A stretch of 64,000 nucleotides of DNA, from the NCBI GenBank assembly GCA_965242775.1, contig CBDETI010000013.1:62001-126000 (forward strand). The letters are read 5' to 3'. This document shows positions 44,127 through 55,400 of the stretch, piece after piece. Made by a program: the position numbers and the translations under genes. The DNA is from JAWPMT01 sp965242775. GTDB taxonomy: Bacteria; Bacteroidota; Bacteroidia; Cytophagales; Cyclobacteriaceae. Every line of letters begins with the position of its first letter. Position 1 is the first letter of the stretch. Under the pieces are notes generated by a model. It searched no databases. It was not told the origin of the DNA and saw only the letters and a program-made list of their open reading frames with translations.

Positions 44127-46067
44127 CTAGGATGCCCTGGGAAGGGAAATACTGAAGGTACTGCCTTTGCCTTCTTCGGAAGAGAGTTGAATGGTTCCTT
44201 GATTCATTTCGACAAACTCTTTCACTAAAACCAGGCCCAGGCCCGAACCCTTTTCTTTGGAGGTGCCGCGGCGTACCTTCTCCTTGTCGATAATAAAGAG
44301 TTTGTTGATCTTGTTTTCGGGAATGCCAATACCCTGGTCAGTAACCTTGATCTTTAGAAATTGTCCATCGATTTCTGGTTCAATCCTTATCTCGCTTCCC
44401 ATAGGGCTGAATTTGATGGCGTTGGAGATCAGGTTTCGAAAAACAGTACTTAATGTATCTTCATCTGCCTGTACTTTCTCAGCTTGCAGTTTCGAAACTA
44501 GTCGTATCTGCTTTTGGGAGGCAGCATCGCGGTATGCCTCCAGCGCGTCATCGACCAGGGGTTGAAGCAAAAGTGGACCAATATTCAGTTGGATTTCTTC
44601 CTGCTGGCTTAGCGACCAGTTAAGTAGATTGTTCAAAAGAAGTTTCAGACTTTTGGCGGACTGATCCACCTGATCAAGGATTTCATCCACTTTGGAAAAA
44701 TCTTTTTTATCCAGGTAATTCTGTATAACGGAGGTAACCGTTTCAAAAGCGGTGATAGGTCCGCGCAGGTCATGACCAATAATCGAGAACAGCCGATCTT
44801 TGGTCTTATTCAATTGGTTCAGAGAAACCGCCTGAGCGGAGATCCTTTCGTTGAGGTGTTGTGTTTTTCGTTGAAGTCTGAAAATGTAAAGTACGATGGC
44901 AATGGCCAGAACAATCAATATGCCGGCTCCTACCAGCATTCTGCTTTGCTGCCTGTTTTTCAAACTGAGCAACTGATTTTCCGCCTCCTTTTCATTGGTT
45001 TCATATTTCTCCTGCAAATCCAATCGGAGTTCGTCGACTTTCACGGTCTTTATACTGTCCTCTAATTCTCTTAAGATTGTAAGCGCTTCAAAGGCTAATT
45101 CAAATTCTCCGGCAAGTGGATAGGCCAGGCTCTTTGCTTCAAAAACATCCAATTGCTTTTCAACCAGGTCATATTTTTCCGCAATTGCGGTGGCTTCTTC
45201 GAAATAGTAATTGCAGCTGTCTACCTTCCGTAAACCACAGTAACAGGCCGCCAAAATGATGTTGGATTCAACCATGGAAAACTCATCGCCAAAACGGCGT
45301 TCCATGGCGATCCCTTTTTGCTGCAATTTCAGCGATCTCTGATATTGGCCAAGAAATGCGTAGACTTGGGCAAGGTTGCCGTAAGTATTGGCTTCCAAGG
45401 AGGAATTGGTGCCTTCGATCTCCTTCAGAACTTGCGAAAAGTAGAATTCAGCACTATCGAAAGCATATTGTTGCATAAAAATCGCGCCCAGGCTGAAGGC
45501 GATTTCAATTTGCTTTTCAGCATGTCCAGCCCTGGCAAAAAGCGACCGGGCCTGATGGGCATATTTTAGAGCGTTTTCCAGGTCATCAACAACCGAATAA
45601 GTGGCGGAAGTGGTTTGCAATAGATTGCCGTAAATGATGGGGTATTCGTTTTTGTCGAGGATCTCAAGCGCCGCAAAGAGCGTTTCGAGTGAACCTGTGT
45701 AATCTCCCTCATAGGCCAGCAAAAAGCCCCTGGTATCTGCCACCATTACCTGCAGGACCGGATCTTCCTCATAATAGGGCATGTCAACCACTCCTCCTAA
45801 CAGACTGGAAGCGGCTTTGGAATCCTGCCGATAAAGCAACTGGCTGATTTCAAGCAGAAAGTAAGCACGCGCAGAATCGTTTAGGATGGATTCGGTTTGA
45901 CGAGAGAAACCTTGCCAATCAGGAGTTTCGTGGGCGTAGTACAGATCAAACAGGGAATCAAGGGGCTTTTCCTTCTCAAAGGCATGGCACAGGTCTCTTA
46001 CCGTAATTACTTGTGCGGAAAGGGCCATTTGAATAAACAACAAGGAGCAGGTCAGGATTTTTTTCAT
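44127..46067 (-). CDS. TPR sensor histidine kinase
   Basis: 646 residues. A signal peptide (to LSAQ, ~residue 19) precedes a periplasmic region of tetratricopeptide-type helices (~30-375), then one membrane helix (~382-400, LVGAGILIVLAIAIVLYIF). The cytoplasmic part has a HisKA H-box FSIIGHDLRGP with His432 and an HATPase domain with NAIKFSP and DQGIGIPENKINKLF / GSGLGLVLVKEF boxes. This kind of periplasmic TPR kinase is typical of Bacteroidota. It overlaps the upstream LytTR regulator gene by 4 bases, so the two form a coupled two-component pair. Confidence 0.93.
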   Translation of the reverse strand: MKKILTCSLLFIQMALSAQVITVRDLCHAFEKEKPLDSLFDLYYAHETPDWQGFSRQTESILNDSARAYFLLEISQLLYRQDSKAASSLLGGVVDMPYYEEDPVLQVMVADTRGFLLAYEGDYTGSLETLFAALEILDKNEYPIIYGNLLQTTSATYSVVDDLENALKYAHQARSLFARAGHAEKQIEIAFSLGAIFMQQYAFDSAEFYFSQVLKEIEGTNSSLEANTYGNLAQVYAFLGQYQRSLKLQQKGIAMERRFGDEFSMVESNIILAACYCGLRKVDSCNYYFEEATAIAEKYDLVEKQLDVFEAKSLAYPLAGEFELAFEALTILRELEDSIKTVKVDELRLDLQEKYETNEKEAENQLLSLKNRQQSRMLVGAGILIVLAIAIVLYIFRLQRKTQHLNERISAQAVSLNQLNKTKDRLFSIIGHDLRGPITAFETVTSVIQNYLDKKDFSKVDEILDQVDQSAKSLKLLLNNLLNWSLSQQEEIQLNIGPLLLQPLVDDALEAYRDAASQKQIRLVSKLQAEKVQADEDTLSTVFRNLISNAIKFSPMGSEIRIEPEIDGQFLKIKVTDQGIGIPENKINKLFIIDKEKVRRGTSKEKGSGLGLVLVKEFVEMNQGTIQLSSEEGKGSTFSISLPRAS

Positions 46068-46783
46068 CCCAGCTTAAGTAGTTTCTCCATGATGCCATGT
46101 TTGTAATTTCTGCCGATGGGCACATCTACTTTGTTGATAGTGAGGTTTTTGTATTGTGAGTCGATCGCTTCCACTTTATCCAGGTTCACTATGAATGAGC
46201 GATGGGTTTGAACAAACTGCGCGGGCAGCTTCTGTACCAGATCTGTGATCTTGGCCGTCACAGTCAGAACATCATTGTTGAGGGTCAATTTGCATTGCTT
46301 GTTTTGGGCTTCCACGAGCAAGAGATCTTCTGTGTGAATTCTGAGAAGCTTTTCGCCGGATTTCACAAAAACCCCAGTACTGACAGGGTTAGCAATTGTC
46401 GTAGGCCGCTTATCCAGTGCGTTGACTGCTATTTCTATGGCCGCAGAAAGGCTTGCGACGGAGAAAGGCTTGGTTAAATAAGCCGCTGGTAAGGATTCGG
46501 TTGCTCTTGCCACCGTAGCACTATCGTGGTGGGAAGTCAGAAAAATGAATGGAGTATCCGAGGTGTTGGCTATGTCCTTGACCAACTCAATTCCGTCTAT
46601 TGCTTCCCCCAGGTCGATATCCACTAGAATTATATCAGGAACGGTTGCCTTTAGTAATCTTTTAAATACTGAAACATCAGCCACAATATCAATAACTACA
46701 AAACCTGCTTCTTCGAGGGTTATGCGCAATTTTTCAGCATGAAGCGGTTCATCTTCAATAGCTAGAACGCGGATTTCGGCCAT
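46064..46783 (-). CDS. LytTR-family response regulator
   Basis: 239 residues. A receiver domain with EDE (10-12), phosphoacceptor Asp55 (VDIDLGE) and KPF (~105-107) is joined to a C-terminal LytTR DNA-binding domain (~140-239, VEAQNKQCKLTL...QTHRSFIVNLDKVEAI). LytTR domains bind imperfect direct repeats in promoters. It is co-transcribed with the TPR histidine kinase (ATGA overlap). It is divergent from the S74-RHS operon, 324 bases away, so that operon is a natural candidate target. Confidence 0.94.
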   Translation of the reverse strand: MAEIRVLAIEDEPLHAEKLRITLEEAGFVVIDIVADVSVFKRLLKATVPDIILVDIDLGEAIDGIELVKDIANTSDTPFIFLTSHHDSATVARATESLPAAYLTKPFSVASLSAAIEIAVNALDKRPTTIANPVSTGVFVKSGEKLLRIHTEDLLLVEAQNKQCKLTLNNDVLTVTAKITDLVQKLPAQFVQTHRSFIVNLDKVEAIDSQYKNLTINKVDVPIGRNYKHGIMEKLLKLG

Positions 46784-46866
46784 GGATTAAAAATAGTCCA
46801 AACTTCGTAACCTGGGGACGCTTAGGGCAGGCTGGTATCGTTTTTCCATGAGCGCAAATGCGCGTT

Positions 46867-46896
46867 CAAAAAAGGTGGTAAACACCTGATTTTTTC
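46867..46896. terminator. Two-way terminator-like hairpin
   Basis: AGGTG (46873-46877) pairs with CACCT (46883-46887) over a GTAAA loop. A run of six A lies to the left and a run of six T to the right, so it could act in either direction. Its place inside a divergent promoter region is unusual. Confidence 0.45.
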
Positions 46897-46924
46897 TGCT
46901 GGCTTGAAATCTCCGATCGACTAA

Positions 46925-46956
46925 TTGGCAATTTTTTTAAAAAAGTTTTAGCTTGG
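46925..46956 (+). promoter_or_regulatory. Possible promoter of the S74-RHS operon
   Basis: TTG at 46925-46927 and TAGCTTGG at 46949-46956, 21 bases apart, approach the Bacteroidota sigma-A consensus TTG ... TAnnTTTG with one mismatch in the -7 box. It is about 150 bases from the S74 start codon. Confidence 0.3.
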
Positions 46957-47107
46957 CAGGACAAAACAACTAACTCTTACTACCATGGACAAATCCCCAT
47001 TCACTTAGTGGCCCTGTTGCCAAGCATTCAGTAAAGCCTACTGGATACATGCCCATTCTAGGGCTCCGTCTTCTCATTTACTATCTAACCATTTTGATCA
47101 TTTTCAA

Positions 47108-49492
47108 ATGAAAAAGTCAATATTAACTTTTATTTCTGCTTTATTTTTTTTCACGCTCAGCGCTCAAGTTTATACCAGCAAGTTGCAGGTACGGCAGCCG
47201 ACTGGAACCACCATCAATGAATTTATTGGGGGTACCAGAGTTGCGGGTACTTTAAACGCGGTGGATGCGCCTACTAATTTCTTTGTTGTCGCTCCAATTC
47301 TAAACATCACCGAGAATGGCGAGAACTACAAAATAGGCCTTCGATCAAACGTTACGGGGACGTTCAATATCCCAGCGGGGATTACCGATACCGGCTACCG
47401 TATGGGTATGGACATAAGCGCCTATGTGAATGGCCCGGAGTTTCAAGGAACTCTTGCGACCCTCCATGGCGTCAGAATACAGTATGGCAACTACGATCCT
47501 GCCACTGGTGGGACAATCAATAATGTCTATGGGATAAGGCTCTCGGGCCTTGCCAGCGGTCAGACTACCCTGGAAAATACCTACGGCATCCACCAAACGG
47601 GTGCTTCTTTCCGGAACTACTTTCAAGGGGATTTTGAAATAACCAATAACAACAACGCTACATCACGTCTACTCATAGATCTAATGGGTGCAAGTGATAA
47701 TAACGGAATAGAACTCACGTCAAGCAGCATAGCTAGCGGTTCATATTGGATCAAAGCGACCGGTAACGACGATGCCGATGCTTTCGCAGTAAGAGGCGAT
47801 GGAAATGTGGGCATTGGCACACATTCACCTTCCGGTAAGCTACATATACAGTCAAGTGCTACCGGTGGTAGTTCGCATTCCAACTACGACAACCTGGTCA
47901 TTGAAGAAACTGGCGCTCCTGTGGGCTTGAATTTCAAGGCATCTAACGATCAGAACGCGGGCATTGCTTTTGGTGATACGGAAGATTCCAATGTGGGCCG
48001 TATCTTCTATTCCCACGCCAGCGATCGCATGTCCTTTTATGTCAACGACGGAGAGAAGATGAGAATTGAGACGGGTGGCAATGTTGGCATCGGCGAAACC
48101 AACCCCCAGAACCGCCTTCATGTGAACGCTGCCGCAGGTGATGTGGTCGGCAAATTCGAAAGTACAGACGCCAGGGCCTCACTTCTTTTAAAGGATGATG
48201 CAACCACGAACGGCGGCGTAGGAATTTCTGGCTTGGGCGATGCGTTACAAATTTTAGCAGGATCCGGATCAGGAGTGGTATCCACTTTTAGCTCAGATGG
48301 AAATTTGGGTGTCGGTACTACCAATCCATTGGGTAAACTACATGTCAGAAATAGTTCAGTAGGTGGAACAGTATCGACGGCATTTGACAACATCGTAGTA
48401 GAAGACGCTGTTAACAGTGGCTTGACTTTCCTCTCCGGAAACACTGCACAAACAGGGCTCAGTTTTGGCGATAGCGATGATCACGATATTGGAAGGCTAA
48501 TGTACCGGCATACGGACGATCGGATGTCCTTTATTGTTGGCGATGCGGAGCAGATGAGTATCAAAAAAAATCTGCTGGGTATAGGGACCACTGATCCCAC
48601 CCATCGGTTGCATGTAGTTTCTGGAGCAACCAACACAACAGCGAAGTTTGAAAGTACTGATTCGAGAGCTTCTCTTATATTGAAGGATGACGCAACCACG
48701 ATCGGCGTTGGAATTTCGGGCATGGGCGATGCGCTGCAAATCCTGGCGGGTTCTGGAGCTGGAGTCGTTTCCACGTTTAGCGCAGATGGAAACTTAGGCG
48801 TAGGTGTCACGAACCCAAATGTTAGATTGGTTGTGAATAGTGGATCAAGTCTTACAGACCTCACCAGTACCAAAGGATTAGTACAGATAGGCGTTTATAC
48901 TGGCACACATATGTCTTTTGATTCCAACGAAATTCAGGTATCCAATAATGGAGTTGCGGGAAATTTAATTCTTCAGAAATTTGGTGGCCAAATTGGCATT
49001 GGTACAAATTCTCCCAGCTACCTATTACATGTCGACGGTCAGGTGGTAGCTACAAATGTTTCGGCCAGCTCCGACCGACGCTGGAAAAAAAATATTACCA
49101 CTATATCGGGAGCATCTACCACTTTGCAAAAAATCAACCCGGTTTCCTTCCGCTGGCGGGTGGAGGAATTTACCGAGAAGGATTTTGATGATAAAAAACA
49201 CTATGGAGTTATTGCCCAGGAATTGGAGGAAGTGCTCCCGGAACTTGTCAACACCGACAAGGAAGGCTACAAATCGGTGGACTACCTGGGCATGATCGGA
49301 CTCTTAATAAAAGGATTCCAGGAAAGGGGTCAAGAGATCGACCAATTGAAAAAGGAGCTGGCTGCTTCCGACGAATCGAATCAAGAGGAAATTTCGAAGT
49401 TGGAGACGCGGTTGGCGAAGATCGAGCAGTTACTTAACACACCGGAAACGCCTTCGACATCAAAAACTGCTAAGGCAACTGTCAGACCATGA
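47108..49492 (+). CDS. Tail-fibre-like protein with C-terminal S74 (intramolecular chaperone) domain
   Basis: 794 residues with a signal peptide ending TLSAQ. The middle consists of repeated short beta modules of the form GNVGIGTxxPxxKLHI, as in tail fibres and adhesins, including a diverged tandem duplication (~244-400 and ~400-560). The C-terminus has an S74 endosialidase-chaperone domain starting SASSDRRWKKNI and ending in a coiled coil (~750-785). In phage fibres this domain guides trimer folding and cuts itself off. Many Bacteroidota encode exported relatives, so this need not be a prophage. It overlaps the RHS gene by 4 bases. Confidence 0.9.
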   Translation: MKKSILTFISALFFFTLSAQVYTSKLQVRQPTGTTINEFIGGTRVAGTLNAVDAPTNFFVVAPILNITENGENYKIGLRSNVTGTFNIPAGITDTGYRMGMDISAYVNGPEFQGTLATLHGVRIQYGNYDPATGGTINNVYGIRLSGLASGQTTLENTYGIHQTGASFRNYFQGDFEITNNNNATSRLLIDLMGASDNNGIELTSSSIASGSYWIKATGNDDADAFAVRGDGNVGIGTHSPSGKLHIQSSATGGSSHSNYDNLVIEETGAPVGLNFKASNDQNAGIAFGDTEDSNVGRIFYSHASDRMSFYVNDGEKMRIETGGNVGIGETNPQNRLHVNAAAGDVVGKFESTDARASLLLKDDATTNGGVGISGLGDALQILAGSGSGVVSTFSSDGNLGVGTTNPLGKLHVRNSSVGGTVSTAFDNIVVEDAVNSGLTFLSGNTAQTGLSFGDSDDHDIGRLMYRHTDDRMSFIVGDAEQMSIKKNLLGIGTTDPTHRLHVVSGATNTTAKFESTDSRASLILKDDATTIGVGISGMGDALQILAGSGAGVVSTFSADGNLGVGVTNPNVRLVVNSGSSLTDLTSTKGLVQIGVYTGTHMSFDSNEIQVSNNGVAGNLILQKFGGQIGIGTNSPSYLLHVDGQVVATNVSASSDRRWKKNITTISGASTTLQKINPVSFRWRVEEFTEKDFDDKKHYGVIAQELEEVLPELVNTDKEGYKSVDYLGMIGLLIKGFQERGQEIDQLKKELAASDESNQEEISKLETRLAKIEQLLNTPETPSTSKTAKATVRP

Positions 49493-52400
49493 GTCAGGTT
49501 ATTGAGATTTTGCAAAGGATCTTATTGGTCCTGGGCCTTGTCGGGCTCTATTTGCCCGGTATGGCTCAACAGCCAGCCATCACGTCCTCAAACGCCAACC
49601 CCGGGCGAGATGTCCAAGTAACTTATTCAGTGAGTAACTACACGGCATTGCCTGGTGGAACATACAACTGGACAGTGGATGTGGAAGTAGGTAATACCTA
49701 CTCCATGTCGAACGGTTCAAGTGTGCTTGAAAAGAAAATAACTTTCGACAACTATGGTACCTATAATGTAAAGTTTTCTGGCACGAATCCATTTACGCAG
49801 GCTGTCACGAATTTGTCATACCTTGTGGTTATCCCCCACCCTACCGTCACGTACTACCATGACTTTGATGATGATCAATATGGTGACCCAAATGATGCAA
49901 AAACTGTCAACGTGGGCGATCCTATCCCAACCGATCATGTCGCCGACAATACCGATTGCGATGACAATGATGATGAGGAAAAGCCAGGTCAGACATGGTA
50001 TTACGACCATGACAATGATGGCCTTGGCTCTACTCAATCTTACCCACACGTTTCAAACTCAACCGTCACCAGTTGTACAAGACCGGCCAATTCCTCTACT
50101 GGCGGAGGTTGGTCAACCACGTCCAACGATCCGTGTCCAGATCATGCCAATACCACGAAAACTACCTATTACAAAGATGCGGATAGTGATGATTACTATG
50201 TTGGTACACCCGTTCAGGATTGTGATACCCCATCTGGTACCGGATGGAGAACGGGATTGACGGAAGGCCAAATAGACCTTTGCGACGGAAATGATGCCAT
50301 CACCACCACCTATCCCCGATGGTATCATGATGGTGATGATGATGAATTTGGAGATCCCAATGACTATACGGATGCCTGCTCAGCGCCAACTGACCATGTG
50401 TCCGATAATACTGATTGTGACGATAATGATGCTGCCATAAAACCTAATAACAAGTGGTATGCTGATACAGATGGAGACGGTGAGGGAGATTCTGCAGATC
50501 AGCTCGAACAGTGTTATGCACCTTCAGGGTATGTAGCGGATAATAATGATTGTGATGATACCGATGGCGCCTTGAACTCCACAACGGATTGGTACAAGGA
50601 TGCGGATAATGATGGTTTTTGGGAAGCAGTTACCGCAGATGAATGTAACGACCCAGGGGTAAATTGGTACCATGATAGTGGCGATAAAGGCCCTGATATC
50701 TCACTAACGATGACCGTGAATAACATTGCCGTTGGCTCTGGGGCTATAGTAAACAAGGGGAAGACATTAAATCTATCCTGGTCATCCGTCGACCCAGGGG
50801 GAACATACAATGTGGACCTTATGCGTGGAGAAACGAAAGTGGCTGACTTGCAAAATACCGTGTCAACCACCTCTACTTATAACATTCCGAGTAGTTTGCA
50901 AACAGCAACCAATTATCGCATCCGCATCAAGCAAAGTGGTCACAACAATAATTGGCAGTATTTCTCGAACTTTACGATTTCAGAACGTCCGCTCACCGTA
51001 ACGCCGACTAATATGAAGAAGGGAGCGCTGACCATCTCAATATCCTGGGATCCGTACGAGGATGACATTCTGGACCCGCTAGACATCAACGAAAGTCCAT
51101 TGAGCAGTCTGGGTGTTGCCACCATCACCTTACTTGATAGCAACAACGATCACGTTTTGAATATTGGTAGCCCAATTAATACTACCACAGAAACCTGGAC
51201 GGTGCCCTTTGAAGCAGACCCGACTTCTGAAGGCGGCTATACAATTAAAGTAGTTCAAGCAGGTTATGTATATGAAAAGACAGGCTTAATAATTTCCGAC
51301 CCGTCCGATCCGGTAACAATTACCAATACTAATAATCAGGTTTTTTACAGGAATGAGAAAAACACGATTTCTTGGTCCACGTCTATCTCAACTACGCAAA
51401 CATTTGATATTGTAGTGAAGAAAGGAAGCACCTTGGTATTGTCCGATAGCGAGTCTGAGAACACACCCGGTGGCTCCGTTGAATGGACCCCTGATGACGA
51501 CAATGACCTTGGCAACCACACCATCGATATAAGCGTGGGTCCTTATACAGCCACTCAGAAGACTATAAGCGTTCAGGACCGATTGCTGGTACCATCCCTC
51601 AGCGGAAATACTTATAAACCAGGCGTGCCCTTTACAGTCAAATGGACAAACGATGTGGCAAGTACCAGCGGTTACAGCTATGAAGTGCTTATGGTACGAC
51701 CTAATGGCACTACCAGAACATTAAAAACCGTCAACAGTGTGAACAGCACGAGTGTGACCATACCATTGCAGGAAGACGTTGGTACCGGCTTTGCGCTGAA
51801 GGTAGAGCGCCGAGATGGCCAAAATAACCTTGATCGAACTTACGCGGCCAGAGACGTAACCCTGGAAGGACCTGCTATTACAGTCACAAGCCCGACACCA
51901 GCCACGGTTTGGCGGTACTACCAAACCATTGACCTGGACACAGATATTGCCTATACAACTGATATACCCGGTACTACTTCACCAGATATCTGGCTGGTGA
52001 AGAATGGGACCAGGCTGTTCGAACTGGAAGAGGATTGGGTGGTAACTCCCTCAACCGATGTGGTAGCAGACGACTTGTATCAGATAGAGATTGCTTTTGG
52101 CGACTTCAGCGCTTTTAGTGAATCCTCAGGTGCTGGGGGAGGACCACTAACCGGGGATGACTTTTTCAGCATTGACTATGCCTACCTAACACAGCCGACA
52201 TCATCTTCGGTACGAAGGGGCGATGCCGAAAGTGTGATTTGGACACTCACACCAGAAAGTATAGCACCTCCTGGTACAAATTGGACTTTCTGGGTAAACG
52301 GGTTTAATGTGGATAATCAACCGGCCCCCGGCGCATTGAGCACTACCTGGGAAATAGCTATTGATCAACAACTGGGAGAATCTGCCATGCGCGTCTTCGG

Positions 52401-55400
52401 AGGAGGTGACAACTTCGTGAAAACAGTCACTGTGCTTGATCCAGCCAATGCGGTTACTATTAGTAATGCCGAAGGAGCTACTTTTTATAAAAATGAGAAC
52501 GAGACCATCGCATGGACCACCTCTATTGAGTTGTACAATGACTTTGTAGTAGAAGTATTCGACCCTGCGGCCCCAGCAAGTGCCATTATTAGCGAAACAG
52601 TGTCGGCAAAAAGCCCGGGAAGTAGCTATACCTGGTGGGTTCCGGACCATCTTGCTCCTGGTACTTACCAGCTGAAGATCACGCTTGGCCCTTATTCGAA
52701 AACGAAAAATATAAACATTCTGGATCGATCCCTGATCTTGCCAACCGCTGCCACAGAGATTACCGTGGGTGTGCCTTTTACAGTGAAATGGATTGCTGAC
52801 GGAGGAAATGCAGGAGGGCACGATTACGAAATTGTATTGGTGAGACCGGCGGGGACTACTCGCATTTTGGGCACCGCTGTGAATCTTACCAGCGATCAGG
52901 TGACTATCCCCGTACAAGAAGCTTCAGGAGATGGCTTTGAGATCAAAGTCAGGCGGCTTAACGGCGGTGTTCATGACCGTACCTATACTTTACGTGATGT
53001 CACGGTCCTTTCACCGGACATTGATATTACAAGTCCGACGCATGCGTCGTTTTGGCGATTTAAAGATCGGAAGGGCTATGAGTTTGATATCACCTACAAC
53101 ACGGATATTGTGGGCGAAACACCTCAGTTTTTTCTGATGAAAAATGGTGTCGACCTTTTTCAAATTGACAATGGCTGGGTGATTGAACAGGAAAATGGCG
53201 TCGTAGCAGGGGAATTTTATCAGGTACGCGTGGAATTTGGCGTCCATAGCGCGATTTCCGGCGAGGGGTTAGTAATCACGCAGGAAATGATTGATGCGGG
53301 CCTCACGCCAACACCCGAATTTGAAATAGGCTATGCGCAATTTACCAGCCCTACCGGTGATCTACCGAAGTTGCGGAGAGGTAGCGAATACTCGTTGGCG
53401 TGGCCGGGTAACATGCATGGAGGGGAGCCGCAAGTTCCTGATCCCGTCAATCCAGCCAACTACACTGTCAGAGTGGATGGCCTAAACATACCTGATCAGC
53501 CAGGCGCCAATGAGTTTTCTGTTGACTGGTTGATCCCTTTGGATCAGCCTAAAGACACCAGCGCGATGCAAGCGACTGGTGACGGTCAGGTATTTGTGAA
53601 GGAAATTGAGATTATTGATCCCCTCTTTTCATTTAGCTCTCAACCCGATGAAGACCATGTGTTTCTTAAAGGCCAGGACGCACGAATCCAGGTGAGTTGG
53701 ACAAGCTCTGTAGATATCCCAGATCCCTACAATTGGAGGTTGGTCAGGGAAGCGGACGATGTGGTCATCCTGGAAGGCCTCAACACCTCGGTCACCACGC
53801 TCGATGAGCCAGTTTTAGATAGTTGGTTGATTGGTAATTATCACGTAGAGGTTCAATTACAGAGCTCTGAATACATTATTACGACCAACACTTTTGAAAT
53901 TGCCAATCCTGCCTTAACTGCACCGGCAGAAGGTTTATCCATGGCAAAAGGCTCCATACAGCATATTGAATGGGTACTGCAAACGGCAAGTACGGATCCT
54001 GCGGGGGGGTATGTACCCACGGATTATGAAACGACCGTCTCCCTTTATAATTCTGACGGCACCTTCAACAGATCTATTACCAGCGCTGTAATAACAGGGG
54101 GACATACCATGGAGTGGCCGTTGCCACTTGATCCACTACTGACGGCAGGTGATTATTATATCATTGCCCACGTGACCAACACCCAGACCAATGTATCCAT
54201 GGACTATCAGTCGCGAATACACCTGGATGAGGGTTACATTAGCTTGGACTTTCCGGAAGATGGGGTCATCATAGCCGGTACCACGATGGAATCTATATGG
54301 AGTACCAACATAACCGGAAACACCTTCGATGTTGAACTAATGAATGACGAAGGTCTGGTGGCCACCCTGGAGGTTGGTACATCTGCGCTTACCTCCTTTT
54401 GGCACATACCTGTCAATTTCGAACCAAGAACCGATTATCGGGTTCGGGTCAATCTTTCGGGTACGTCGTATTACGATGAGTCCAACCCACCGTTTACGAT
54501 TGATCCGCCCGAAAATCAAATCGAGATTTTTTCGCCAGACGAGGCTGATGCTTTTGCTTTAGAGGAGAAGTTGGCAATTACCTGGATAGGCACTGTGCCC
54601 GAAGCTATCTACCAGGTGGAGTTATTGAAGAACGGAGTATTACAACAAGTTCTGGCCAATACCACAAGTTTTGAAACCAGTTGGGTTATTCCCGCTCAAA
54701 CGCCCGTCGGAGACGATTACCAAATTCGGGTCAGTTTCGGGTTTAGCGAGGCGCTCACTGGTATGTTTTCGATTTACGAACCGCAGGAAACCTTAAACAG
54801 GAACTTCATTAAGACTTTCGTGGCCAGGGAGGAAATAGCAGGACACTTGCAGGGGAAATCTCGCGATAAGGTGACCCAATCCATCACCTACTTTGACGGC
54901 TTGGGTCGACCGGAGCAGCGTATTCAGATTGAAGGTTCCCCAGAGGATGCAGGGAATTACAATGATATAGTGCAACCTATCACATATGACGGCTTTGGTC
55001 GACAACATCGGGAATACCTGCCATATAGCGCTGCAAATGTCACGAACGCGGGCGCTTTCCGTGACCAGGTATTGGTAGATCATCGGTCTTACTATGATGG
55101 GATCTACCTGACCGATGCTCCTTATGCGTTCTCCGAACAGGGCTTCGAAGCTTCTCCTGCCAATCGTGTGCTTTCACAGGCTGCACCCGGCGAAATGTGG
55201 CATTTGCAAAGTGGTCACACGGTAGATAATCAATACCTGCTAAATGATGCTTCTGACTCGGTTCGAATACTTCAAGTCGAATTAGGTGATACTACTATAT
55301 CAGATTATGGCTTTTACGGTCCCGGTCGCTTAACCAAGCACATCGTAACCGACGAAAATGAGGGCGATAAACAGGGCGAAACCACCACCTACACTAACTG

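Larger units (their letters stand above)
46784..47107. other. 324-base divergent control region between the LytTR regulator and the S74-RHS operon
   Basis: No protein gene is seen. It contains a GCGC-AAAT-GCGC palindrome (46852-46863), a two-way terminator-like hairpin (46867-46896), a possible Bacteroidota promoter (46925-46956), and a seven-codon frame ATG...TAG beginning at about 46984 (MDKSPFT). The layout suggests a structured leader ahead of the S74 gene. Confidence 0.6.

Noticed and set aside
47108..49492. Prophage, because of the tail-fibre S74 domain
   Set aside because: No capsid, terminase, portal, integrase or lysis genes are present, and the protein has a signal peptide.
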